64,000 nt of DNA, from the NCBI RefSeq assembly GCF_000018685.1, contig NC_010001.1, positions 1,628,001 through 1,692,000 of the forward strand, written 5' to 3'. Source of the stretch: Lachnoclostridium phytofermentans ISDg. GTDB taxonomy: Bacteria; Bacillota; Clostridia; Lachnospirales; Lachnospiraceae. The translations under genes were made by a program, and so were the position numbers. The notes below the pieces were generated by a model. It had not been told where the DNA came from. It was given only the letters and a program-made list of their open reading frames with translations, and searched no databases. This document shows positions 8,790 to 16,958 of the stretch, piece after piece (the first letter of the stretch is position 1; each line of letters starts with the position of its first letter).

Positions 8790-11700
8790 ATGAAGAAAAA
8801 AGTAAGTAAAATTCTAGCGATGCTTCTTACAATTATGTTAATAGTGCAAACAGCTACTACATTTGTAATGGCGAAAGAAATTACATCCAATGCAACAGTT
8901 TATATTAAAAATGCTACCACAGGTTCTTATCTTTATGCTTCTGGTTCTAGTGTAAATGCTGGAGGTTTTCAAGAGAAAAACCCATATTACATATGGAGTA
9001 TAACTAAGAAAACGGACGGTACTTTTTGGATTCAAAACATGGGAACAAACTCGTATTTATGTTTAGAACATGCGAGCGGAAAAGCACTATTAGAGACTAC
9101 AATATACGAAGTATGGATGAGTAGTAAATGGTACATCGAAGGTAATGCGGATTCTTCTACAATTGATAATATGTGGAAGAGCACAAGAAGTAGTGGAACT
9201 GGTGGTTATTTATATACAAACAGTGGAAATTCAGATGTATTCTACGGAACAACAGCGCAACGATGGATTTTTGAAGACTACAGTTCAACTTCCAATATTC
9301 CAGAGGATGGTGTTAAAGGTAAATTAACAAATAAAGTTGCAGCAGATGCAATCGTAGTTCCTGCTCCAAACAGCGATGTTTCAAGCATTGGTGCCACGAT
9401 GCCATATGTACGTTATGATTCCGAATATGCAGTATTAGGTGGTGGCGCAAGGCTTGCAACCTCAACGAATTGGGATTTAACGAATATTGCTAGCCAGGCA
9501 TCCAATCAATCTTATGTCGTTCTTCCATCGAGCGGTTCTTATGCGGAATGGAGAGTAAATTCTTCTGGTAATGGTGTTGTTATGAGATTTACCTTACCGG
9601 ATACTCCGAACGGAATGGGACAAAATGGTTCCTTAGACGTATATGTGAATGGCTCCAAAGTAAAAACAGTTAATTTAACCTCGTATTATATGTGGCAATA
9701 TTTAAATGGTGGTGCAAGTGATACCCCAGGTGGTGGCACTGCATGTTTCGCATTTGATGAAGCACATTTTCGGTTAGATAGATCCTTAGTTCCGGGAGAT
9801 ACAATCCGAATTCAAAGTTCAGGAGCTTATGGTCTTACTTATGGAGTTGATTTCTTAGAAATAGAGGAAACGGGAGGTCCAATACCTCAACCAGCTGGTT
9901 CTTATTCCGTAGTAGATTTTGGCGCTGTACCAGACGATGGTATTGATGATTATGCAGCAATTACTGCTTGTGTTGCTGCAGCAAATGCGAATGGCAAAGA
10001 TGTTTACTTCCCAGCAGGAACCTATCACATCAATCAAATATGGCGTTTAACGGCGTCTAATATGATGATTACTGGTGCTGGAATGTGGTATACCAACATT
10101 CAATTTACTAATTCAGCACAGCAGTCTGGTGGTATTTCTGGAAATGGTGATGGTAACACAAAGAATATTGAATTCTGTAATTTGTACATCAACTCCAATC
10201 TTCGTTCCCGTTATGGTGAAAATGCAATCTATAAAGGGTTCATGGATGTATTTGATGGTAAATCCTTGTTCCATGATTTGTGGGTAGAGCATTTTGAATG
10301 TGGATTCTGGATTGCAGACTATAATGGTGTCTTAGATTACTCAGATGGAATTAAAATTGCAAATTGCCGTATTCGAAACAATCTTGCAGATGGTGTGAAC
10401 TTCTGTCAAGGAACAAGTAATGCAACAGTGTATAATTGCTCTATCCGAAACAATGGGGATGACGGCCTTGCGATGTGGAATAACAATTTCATGTCAGCGA
10501 AGGACTTAAGTAATAATATATTCTGTTATAATACGATTGATTTAAATTGGCGTGCTGGCGGCATAGCAATTTATGGTGGAAACAATCATAAAATTTATAA
10601 CAATTATATTAGAGACTGTTTTATGTCTTCTGGTATTCATTTAAATACTACATTTCCTGGATATAAGTTTAATAACACACAAAGTATCCAATTTGCTAAC
10701 AACACAATTATCCGAAGTGGTTGTAGTTATGATACTTGGAGAAGTGAGTATGGCGCAGTTGATTTAACCGGTTCTGTGAAAAACGTAACATTTGATAATA
10801 CTTATATTTACGATGCACAACATGACGGAATACGTCTTGGAGATAGTGTTAACAATGTTGTTTTCAACAATCTTTATATTTATGGTACTGGTGTTGATGG
10901 TAACACCCCGTCCTACTCCTCCTTACCACATCTAGGGGCAGCAATCATGTCCTTTGGAGGAAATCCTTCTGTCACTATTAACGGTATGCATTTAAGAAAG
11001 ATTGCCTATCTAGATGTTTATTATCTTAACCAGGCAAATGTTGTTCGTAATAATGTGACTAACGAAGGGAATGTGGCATATACGATACCGGCTTATCGTG
11101 CAGTTGGTTCCTTACAAACGGATCATGGTAACCATGGTCAGGTACCAACAATTATACCAACAGCTACGCCAACAGCAACACCAATACCAACAGCAAGTCC
11201 AAGTGTAACACCGACTCCAACAGCTACACCATCACCAACAGTAACGCCAACACCTTCTGTTCCATATGGTAATCCAGATATGATTGTTACAGATATTACG
11301 TGGTCACCAGCAAATCCAACCAATGGCAATCAAGTTACTTTTAGTGCAGTTATTAAAAATATAGGAACTGGGGTAGCGCCACTTGGATCAATTAATGGAG
11401 TTCAATTTCAAGTAAATGGTACTAGTGTTTCTTGGTCAGATAATGACAAAACTCAGATTCAACCAGGTCAATCCATTACAGTAACAGCCGTAAGTGGGCC
11501 TTCTGGCTCTGCAACATGGGCAGCGAAGACAGGTACCTATACCATTACTGCATGGGTAAACGATGTTAATCGTTATCCTGAGTCTAATACCAATAATAAT
11601 ATGTTAACAAAACCACTTACTGTAACAGAAGGAGCGGTACAACCAACGGTTACACCGACACCTACCCCAACGGGGCAACCTTATGGTAATCCAGATATGG

Positions 11701-12047
11701 TTGTAACGGATATTACTTGGTCTCCAGCAAGCCCAGTAAGCGGGAATAAGATCACATTTAGTGCAGTTATTAAGAATCAAGGAACCGGAGTAGCTCCAGT
11801 AGGGGCAATCAACGGATTACAATTCCAAGTGAATGGTACCTGTGTTTCTTGGTCCGATAACAATACAACTCAGATAATGCCAGGACAGTCAGTGACGGTA
11901 ACAGCAAATAGTGGTCCAGCTGGCAGTCCAACCTATACTGCTACGGCAGGTACCTTTAATGTTATGGCTTGGGTCAATGATATTAATCGGTATCCAGAAT
12001 CCAATACAGATAATAACACTTTGACGAAAACGATGACAGTACGTTAG
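8790..12047 (+). CDS. Secreted GH87-type alpha-1,3-glucanase/mycodextranase
   Basis: A 1085-residue secreted multidomain glycanase. Residues 1-29 are a signal peptide (KKKVSKILAMLLTIMLIVQ, cleavage near VMA/KE). Residues ~32-150 form a beta-trefoil/ricin-like binding module; ~165-360 a beta-sandwich of the kind preceding GH87 domains; ~370-760 a right-handed beta-helix starting VVDFGAVPDDG. Asp534, Asp557 and Asp558 (ADGVNF and NGDDGLAM) match the three-Asp catalytic set of GH87 with the same 23/24 spacing as in Bacillus circulans Agl-KA, as I recall it. Then come a Pro/Thr linker (~784-825), a CARDB domain (~827-947), a second linker and a second CARDB (~965-1085). Likely target is alpha-1,3-glucan of fungal walls or microbial biofilm. 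It stands alone, with operators upstream. Confidence 0.8.
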   Translation: MKKKVSKILAMLLTIMLIVQTATTFVMAKEITSNATVYIKNATTGSYLYASGSSVNAGGFQEKNPYYIWSITKKTDGTFWIQNMGTNSYLCLEHASGKALLETTIYEVWMSSKWYIEGNADSSTIDNMWKSTRSSGTGGYLYTNSGNSDVFYGTTAQRWIFEDYSSTSNIPEDGVKGKLTNKVAADAIVVPAPNSDVSSIGATMPYVRYDSEYAVLGGGARLATSTNWDLTNIASQASNQSYVVLPSSGSYAEWRVNSSGNGVVMRFTLPDTPNGMGQNGSLDVYVNGSKVKTVNLTSYYMWQYLNGGASDTPGGGTACFAFDEAHFRLDRSLVPGDTIRIQSSGAYGLTYGVDFLEIEETGGPIPQPAGSYSVVDFGAVPDDGIDDYAAITACVAAANANGKDVYFPAGTYHINQIWRLTASNMMITGAGMWYTNIQFTNSAQQSGGISGNGDGNTKNIEFCNLYINSNLRSRYGENAIYKGFMDVFDGKSLFHDLWVEHFECGFWIADYNGVLDYSDGIKIANCRIRNNLADGVNFCQGTSNATVYNCSIRNNGDDGLAMWNNNFMSAKDLSNNIFCYNTIDLNWRAGGIAIYGGNNHKIYNNYIRDCFMSSGIHLNTTFPGYKFNNTQSIQFANNTIIRSGCSYDTWRSEYGAVDLTGSVKNVTFDNTYIYDAQHDGIRLGDSVNNVVFNNLYIYGTGVDGNTPSYSSLPHLGAAIMSFGGNPSVTINGMHLRKIAYLDVYYLNQANVVRNNVTNEGNVAYTIPAYRAVGSLQTDHGNHGQVPTIIPTATPTATPIPTASPSVTPTPTATPSPTVTPTPSVPYGNPDMIVTDITWSPANPTNGNQVTFSAVIKNIGTGVAPLGSINGVQFQVNGTSVSWSDNDKTQIQPGQSITVTAVSGPSGSATWAAKTGTYTITAWVNDVNRYPESNTNNNMLTKPLTVTEGAVQPTVTPTPTPTGQPYGNPDMVVTDITWSPASPVSGNKITFSAVIKNQGTGVAPVGAINGLQFQVNGTCVSWSDNNTTQIMPGQSVTVTANSGPAGSPTYTATAGTFNVMAWVNDINRYPESNTDNNTLTKTMTVR

Positions 12048-12198
12048 TGTAGAAGTATGTTAATATAGTAATACATTAGCATAAAAGTACGTTAGTATGG
12101 AAATACATTAGCATAAAGTACGTTAATATAGAAATACATTAGCATAAAAGTACGTTAGTATGGAAATGCATTAATACAAAAGTACGTTAGTTTATAAG
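12038..12198. repeat. 32-bp tandem repeat array downstream of the GH87-type gene
   Basis: Units beginning AGTACGTTAGTATGG or a variant start at 12054, 12086, 12117, 12149 and 12181 (partial). The first occurrence of AGTACGTTAG, at 12038, contains the gene's stop codon, so the array seems to have grown out of the gene's 3' end. Confidence 0.8.
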
Positions 12199-12235
12199 TT
12201 TGACTAATCATAACGCATCTCCGTATAAATTGGAA

Positions 12236-12280
12236 AGTGACAAACGGCATTCATATTAATGTCCGTTTGTCGCTTATTCT
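12236..12280 (+). terminator. Hairpin, probable terminator
   Basis: AGTGACAAACGG pairs with CCGTTTGTCGCT, with inner CATT/AATG pairing. The tail TATTCTT is only moderately T-rich. Confidence 0.55.
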
Positions 12281-12282
12281 TA

Positions 12283-12315
12283 ACAATGAGAAGCTCAATG
12301 CGTGATTTTCCTTGT
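12283..12315 (+). repeat. Degenerate copy of the ~35-bp leader hairpin (family A)
   Basis: Matches the family over ACAA, GAGAAGC, GCG and TTTTCCTTGT, followed by AT-rich sequence as in the good copies, but the 5' arm no longer pairs well. Same orientation as the next gene, 235 bases downstream. Confidence 0.4.
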
Positions 12316-12549
12316 TTTATATAAAACTTATTTAAGGACATACTTTTCTTAGAAACATAAAATTCTGAGTAATATCGATTCTGTGAAATAAACCCCGTCT
12401 CACATCTTTATCCATTATGAATTAGATATTGACATTATGCTAAAACCATAATAACTTATCAATAATAGCATATAAGATACTTAACTTTATTAAATTGTAT
12501 CAGAAAGGTGAGCTCAAACTACCTGGTGAGAGTCTTAGGAAAAGGATTG

Positions 12550-13230
12550 ATGAAAAAAGATAAATCTTTGCTAAATCGAAATGAGATTATTCGGTACCTT
12601 GGGTATCGTAATCAGGAACCGGATGAGATTATGTTAGAAGAAATAAAAATTTGTGAAGACGAGTTTTATAAAGTCATGGACCCGAAATTTCATTATGAAG
12701 TGTTTGATCTAAAAAGAGAAGGTGGGAGATTAATGCTTTCTGATGAAAGCTTTGAATTTATTGGCGAAAATATTAAAAAGCATCTATCTGGATGTGAAAA
12801 GGTGGCATTTAGTTGTGCAACCTTATCTGAGGGTGTTGATGAATTAATAGATCAGGCACAAAAAGAAGATATGTTAATGGCATTTATTTATGATGCCATT
12901 GCAAACGCTGTGGTGGAAGAAGTACGAGCGAAAGCAGAGTTTTCTGTTGCTAATGATTATCCAGATTATTTTTGCAATTGGCAATATGGAATTGGGTATG
13001 GTGATTTACCACTTTCTTTACAGCCATTGTTTTTAAATCGCATCAATGCAAAGGAAACGATAGGTCTAACGTGTAATGATCGTTGTTTATTAGTCCCTTT
13101 AAAGTCAGTAACAGGATTCATCGGTTTATCAAAAAAAGAGCAAAAGAATAATGGATGTAATCAAAGAAGTTGCCTCACTTGCAATAACCAAGAACGATGT
13201 ATCTATCGAAAAAATGACATGGAATACTAA
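12550..13230 (+). CDS. Stand-alone MetH activation-domain protein
   Basis: About 226 residues resembling the reactivation domain of cobalamin-dependent methionine synthase as a separate protein, as in some thermophiles and clostridia whose MetH lacks it. Family features: NRNEIIRYLGYRNQEPDE near the N-terminus, VAFSCATLSEGVD, and IGIGYGDLPLSLQ-like text (YGIGYGDLPLSLQP) where SAM binds. The last 30 residues add four Cys (GCNQRSCLTCNNQERC), suggesting an iron-sulfur or zinc site. Start: ATG 12550 with AGGA nine bases upstream; an in-frame GTG at 12508 overlaps its own ribosome site. The last codons and stop form part of a terminator hairpin. Corrinoid-protein reactivation is inferred. Confidence 0.75.
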   Translation: MKKDKSLLNRNEIIRYLGYRNQEPDEIMLEEIKICEDEFYKVMDPKFHYEVFDLKREGGRLMLSDESFEFIGENIKKHLSGCEKVAFSCATLSEGVDELIDQAQKEDMLMAFIYDAIANAVVEEVRAKAEFSVANDYPDYFCNWQYGIGYGDLPLSLQPLFLNRINAKETIGLTCNDRCLLVPLKSVTGFIGLSKKEQKNNGCNQRSCLTCNNQERCIYRKNDMEY

Positions 13231-13250
13231 GCTCCATGTCATTTATGAAT
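13212..13250 (+). terminator. Terminator overlapping the stop codon
   Basis: AAATGACATGGA (13212-13223) and TCCATGTCATTT (13233-13244) form a perfect 12-bp stem; the stop codon is in the loop. The T-rich stretch further downstream is interrupted. Confidence 0.6.
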
Positions 13251-13408
13251 TTATATTATTTTTTCTTGTGAACTGAGGTAAACCTGATTACCCCAAGCCT
13301 TGTTACCTACTCATATAAAAGTGCTAAAAATATTGGTTATATTAAATAACTTATAGTATATCAAACTTAAGAAATCTTTTTGAAAAGTTTACCTATGACC
13401 TAATATTT

Positions 13409-14101
13409 TTAATACAAATATGCTGCAAGATAAATAGTAAGCGCAAGAAGCAATTGCCCGGAAAAATAATAAAGTATAGCTACAGTATCGGAAAGGCTAG
13501 TTTCTTTATATAAAGTGTTTCTTGCAAGAAGGATATCGCTAACGACAAGTAAAACCGAAGCTAAGGCTAGAGGGTATCCTAATATGCCAAAGGTGAATGG
13601 CAGTGTTAATCCTAGTGAAAGAGAGGTAAATATGGTAAGCCCATAGATACAATACAAATACTTTTCTTTTCCCAGTCGCGCACTAAAGCGATAGAAGTAG
13701 CAAAGTGCTATGCCAGCAAAGATTGAAATCATGGGGATACAAATTATAGGAAATCCCCCAAGCTCAATAAAGTATACGATATAAGCAATATGACCAAGAA
13801 AAAAGAGAACTCCTCCAATGTAAGCTTGAATCCCTAGTAGTACATCAGCAAATAAACATATTGTTAGTCCAACAAGTACAGAGCGGCTAAAAAATAATGC
13901 TGGTAGATTATCCATTACATCTGTAGACATTGCCTTCCAATAACCTATATACGATAGAACTACTGCAATTAATGTAGTTGCACCTTTAACAGCCAGTCTA
14001 AGTTTTTTATTTCTACCACTTCTTTTTAAAGAAAGATAGCATGGCATGAGTATAAAAATCATGAGAAAGATACCAAACATCGAGATAATGATAGCTTGCA
14101 T
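13409..14101 (-). CDS. YhhN/TMEM86-family membrane protein
   Basis: A 230-residue integral membrane protein with about eight hydrophobic helices. Two Asp-containing helix motifs, CLFADVLLGIQ and LLVVSDILLARN, are the signature of the YhhN/TMEM86 family, whose animal members hydrolyse lysoplasmalogen. Clostridia make plasmalogens, so a lysoplasmalogenase role is plausible but not proven. The start is ATG 14101, seven bases after GGGAGG; an in-frame TTG at 14119 would overlap that ribosome site. It is transcribed in the same direction as the DUF523 gene behind it, with about 145 bases between. Confidence 0.8.
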   Translation of the reverse strand: MQAIIISMFGIFLMIFILMPCYLSLKRSGRNKKLRLAVKGATTLIAVVLSYIGYWKAMSTDVMDNLPALFFSRSVLVGLTICLFADVLLGIQAYIGGVLFFLGHIAYIVYFIELGGFPIICIPMISIFAGIALCYFYRFSARLGKEKYLYCIYGLTIFTSLSLGLTLPFTFGILGYPLALASVLLVVSDILLARNTLYKETSLSDTVAILYYFSGQLLLALTIYLAAYLY

Positions 14102-14195
14102 CGGTAAACCTCCCTTCAAATACCTATTGATATATGTATATAGGATACAACATGTCAGAATACGTATTTTCGATAAAGGTTTGGATGATGGATAA

Positions 14196-14271
14196 ATTCT
14201 TAGTCTCTAAGTAATTTGATAAATAGAGATAGGTTTGATTTTATTCTTAGTCTCTAAGTAATTTGATAAAT
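14196..14271. repeat. 29-bp direct repeat duplicating the end of the DUF523 gene
   Basis: The same 29 bases, beginning ATTCTTAGTCTCTAAG, occur at 14196-14224 and 14243-14271. The second copy includes the last codons and stop of the DUF523 gene; the first is a non-coding duplicate 47 bp away. Confidence 0.85.
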
Positions 14272-14690
14272 TCAGTAAGTTTTGATTCTCCAATTACAGT
14301 GATTCCATGCTCCGCTAATAAATTAGCGGTAATTCCGTTACCATCTATTAGGGAATCGGTAAAGCTTCCATCGTATATTGTACCGTAACCGCAGGAAGGA
14401 CTACGTTCCTTTAAAATAGCATAAGTACATTGATAAAGTTTTGCAAGTTTTAAGGATTCAAAAGCCCCTGCTTCAAATTGTTCTGTGACATCGATACCAG
14501 TTTTACTCATAACTCTTTGGTTTTGTATTTCAGAAGCTGGTCGAGGGGTGGGAAGCCCACCTAATTGTTCTGGACAAATTGGTATCAGATGATGATGCTC
14601 TTGTAGTTTGAGTAAATCCTCTTGTAATTTCCCCTCTCCGTTGTATCGACAATTCACTCCGAGCAAACAAGCACTCACTAATATGTTCAT
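14247..14690 (-). CDS. DUF523 family protein
   Basis: A 147-residue protein matching DUF523 end to end: MNILVSACLLGVNCRYNG at the N-terminus, CPEQLGGLPTPRPASEI, then LKERSPSCGYGTIYDG and a C-terminal GITVIGESKL. The conserved Cys residues (Cys8, Cys14, the CPEQ Cys and the SPSCG Cys) suggest metal or thiol chemistry, but the function is unknown. In some proteins this domain is fused to DUF1722. Start at ATG 14690 with AAAAGGAGTT upstream. The 3' end is duplicated just downstream. A solo family-D repeat lies between it and the divergent metalloprotease gene. Confidence 0.9.
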   Translation of the reverse strand: MNILVSACLLGVNCRYNGEGKLQEDLLKLQEHHHLIPICPEQLGGLPTPRPASEIQNQRVMSKTGIDVTEQFEAGAFESLKLAKLYQCTYAILKERSPSCGYGTIYDGSFTDSLIDGNGITANLLAEHGITVIGESKLTEFIKLLRD

Positions 14691-14785
14691 ATGTTAACTC
14701 CTTTTCTACTAAATAAATTAGTTGTTATTTAATACTTTTAAAATCTATTGCAAAAACAATTGCTAATAGTACTACAATATCGGAA

Positions 14786-14886
14786 ACTAGGAACAGGTTC
14801 CGATAATCAGAATGACGGTGCAAAAACCGCACCTTTTATCAGAAGTTTATAAAGCAAACTTCTGATAAGCCATATGACATTATAGC
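14786..14886. repeat. Solo 96-bp-type double-hairpin repeat (family D)
   Basis: Shares the CGGTGCAAAAA...GCACC hairpin and the TTATCAGAAGTTT/AAACTTCTGATAA hairpin (13-bp perfect stem, 14836-14868) with the array at 854-1150. It lies between divergent genes. Confidence 0.75.
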
Positions 14887-15001
14887 AATTTTTCGCCGAA
14901 TAAGATACTTTCTTTTGCACTTCAAAAAGATATGTGTTAACATTGAGAAAGAGAAAATTGTTTTCTATGTTATGTTACATAGAGTAGAAAGGATAGTATA
15001 T

Positions 15002-15706
15002 ATGCTGTCGACCAATCTGCAATATCAAATTGTGTATAGTAAACGAAGAACCGTTGGAATTGAGGTAAGTCCAGATGGAACGGTTACTGTCCGTGCGCCA
15101 TTACGGATGCCCAAAAAAGATATTGAACAGATTATAATGTCAAAACTTGACTGGATAGAACAAAAGAGAATGATGTTCCATAAAAAAGCAGAGAAGGCAA
15201 ATCGTGTTTTAAATACGGATTATGCCGAAGGAAGTCTTATGCCATATCGTGGAGAACGTTATCCAATCCGCCGTTCCTTTCATCAAGGTTTAAAGAAGGT
15301 AATGGTATCCTTCGATGATACAGAATTTTCAGTTCGATACGGAAATGAGGATAGTGAAAGTATCAGGCAGGCTTTTCTTGTTTGGTATAAAAAAGCGGCT
15401 AAAGAGGAATTTCTCCGTCGTGTTGAATATTATAAGGATATTATGCAGGAATCTGTCGGAACTATCCGTATAAAAGAACAAAAAAGTTGCTATGGTAGCT
15501 GTTCCTCAAAACGAAATCTAAACTTTAATTGGAAATGTATTCTTGCACCACCAGAAGTATTAGACTATATTGTTGTTCATGAATTATGTCATCTTCGCCA
15601 TATGAATCACTCGAAGGCATTTTGGGCTGAGGTGGAAAATATATTACCTGACTATCCTAAAGCAAAGCGATGGTTAAAAGATAATGGAATCTTATTAGAA
15701 ATATAA
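15002..15706 (+). CDS. YgjP-like zinc metallopeptidase (M48/DUF45 type)
   Basis: A 234-residue cytoplasmic protein of the YgjP/DUF45 metallopeptidase family. The zinc site is HELCHLRHMNH: His193, Glu194 and His197 with His203 in the family's third position. Upstream is the conserved IRIKEQKSCYGSCSSKRNLNFNW region. The N-terminus (YQIVYSKRRTVGIEVSPDG) is the usual beta-rich start. Translation starts at ATG 15002, preceded by AGAAAGGAT; an upstream ATG at 14915 adds 29 residues without a ribosome site. Function in bacteria is unclear; SprT-like DNA-protein crosslink proteases are distant relatives. Confidence 0.85.
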   Translation: MLSTNLQYQIVYSKRRTVGIEVSPDGTVTVRAPLRMPKKDIEQIIMSKLDWIEQKRMMFHKKAEKANRVLNTDYAEGSLMPYRGERYPIRRSFHQGLKKVMVSFDDTEFSVRYGNEDSESIRQAFLVWYKKAAKEEFLRRVEYYKDIMQESVGTIRIKEQKSCYGSCSSKRNLNFNWKCILAPPEVLDYIVVHELCHLRHMNHSKAFWAEVENILPDYPKAKRWLKDNGILLEI

Positions 15707-15819
15707 ATCAGCATTTTTATAAGTGATGGGATAAGTCTACCCTTTTGTATAGAAGTGCCGTTGGCTTATTGATGAATTTAGATTAAAAATATTACTGTAT
15801 TCAAGAGTAGGAGGAACTC

Positions 15820-16518
15820 ATGGAAGAAAAAGAGCTACAGAAAAAGTCCTATTCCAAAGTGATAGATTATATTAAACATCAGATTATGGCTGGTCAGCTA
15901 AGAATAGGTGATAAACTTCCTGCGGAGAGAGAATTATCGGAAGCGCTGGGAGTCAGTCGTAACTCAGTACGTGAAGCTGTCCGTACGTTAGATATTATGG
16001 GGGTTATATCCAGCCAGCATGGAGCCGGTAATTATGTCCAAGGAAACTTTGAGAATAATTTAGTAGAATCCATGTCCATGATGTTCTTACTAAACCAGAT
16101 TAATTATGAACAGATCAGCCAACTAAGACTTGGACTGGAAATGCAGGCTTTAATGTTATCTATAGACAACATCACAGAACCTGAGTTAAAACAAATGGAA
16201 CAGATTATATCCCAACTGGAGAACGTAACGGAAGAAAACAATGTGATTCTGGATAAAAAACTGCATTACAGTATTGCTGTGGCATCGGGGAATGTATTAA
16301 TTCTTAACATATTACAAGCTTTGTCCACCATAGTAGATCAGTTTATTGTGGACTTAAGAAGAGAAATATTAAGTAGTGAAGACAGCAAGGCTGGCTTATG
16401 TGAAGCCCATAAGGGAATGGTTAGGAGCCTACTGACAAAAGACAAAGAACTGGGCAGAAAATCAGTATATAAGCACTTTGCATTAATTGATGATAAGTTA
16501 AAGAATTTTGATAAGTAA
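15820..16518 (+). CDS. FadR/LldR-type GntR-family regulator
   Basis: A 232-residue repressor or activator. Residues ~10-75 are the winged helix of the GntR family (GDKLPAERELSEALGVSRNSVREA). Residues ~95-225 are an FCD effector domain; His residues in KKLHYSIA, EAHKGMV and KHFALID match the metal/ligand-binding set, typical of regulators that sense small carboxylates such as lactate, glycolate or pyruvate. The start has AGGAGG six bases upstream. Downstream of the IS, two TGGT-N3-ACCA sites, the operator type of LldR/PdhR/FadR proteins, lie between the etf promoter -10 box and etfB. It is therefore the likely lactate-responsive regulator of the etf-lactate dehydrogenase operon. Confidence 0.88.
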   Translation: MEEKELQKKSYSKVIDYIKHQIMAGQLRIGDKLPAERELSEALGVSRNSVREAVRTLDIMGVISSQHGAGNYVQGNFENNLVESMSMMFLLNQINYEQISQLRLGLEMQALMLSIDNITEPELKQMEQIISQLENVTEENNVILDKKLHYSIAVASGNVLILNILQALSTIVDQFIVDLRREILSSEDSKAGLCEAHKGMVRSLLTKDKELGRKSVYKHFALIDDKLKNFDK

Positions 16519-16553
16519 GGTTTTTAGTCCTAATTACAAATGTATTGAAAGAT

Positions 16554-16717
16554 GGAGCTTGTATTATATTCGAATTTGTGATTGTCTCAGAAAGGCTCAG
16601 GTAATTATATCTTAATTTCTGATTGACTCAGAAATGTGCAGCTAATTATATTCGAATTTCTGAATGACTCAGAAATATGCAGCTCATTATATCTCAAGTA
16701 CTACTTGGATCAGAAGG
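16554..16717. repeat. Four imperfect 41-43-bp tandem repeats
   Basis: Units start at about 16554, 16595, 16638 and 16679. Each carries a TTTCTGA...TCAGAAA hairpin (partly decayed in the first and last) and a GCAGCTAATTATAT-like stretch. They sit between the regulator's stop and the etf promoter -35 box. Confidence 0.75.
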
Positions 16718-16799
16718 AATTTCTACCTAAGTTTTATATAATATGAATAAAAGATAAAACGAAAATTTCAATAAATACTACATATTTACCCATAACTTA

Positions 16800-16822
16800 T
16801 TGACGCATAACTAAAATAATTA
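16800..16822 (+). promoter_or_regulatory. Severed -35 half of the etf operon promoter
   Basis: TTGACG at 16800-16805 followed by 17 bases ending in the IS target duplicate AATAATTA. If the IS and one duplicate are removed, the next bases are TATAAT (now at 18263), giving a near-consensus promoter with a 17-base spacer. Confidence 0.75.
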
Positions 16823-16958
16823 GGCTCTATGTCAAGTCTTGGGGTATAATTGTTATCAATCATGCTCCATTACTGGATGTAGAGCTATTTTTATATTTGG
16901 GGCCTATAACATATATTTTTGGGCATACGAAATAAACCTCGTGCCAGTCTATTGTTAT

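Noticed and set aside
12283..12315. Equal member of the family-A hairpins
   Set aside because: The left arm does not pair and the downstream start is 235 bases away; kept only as a low-confidence degenerate copy.
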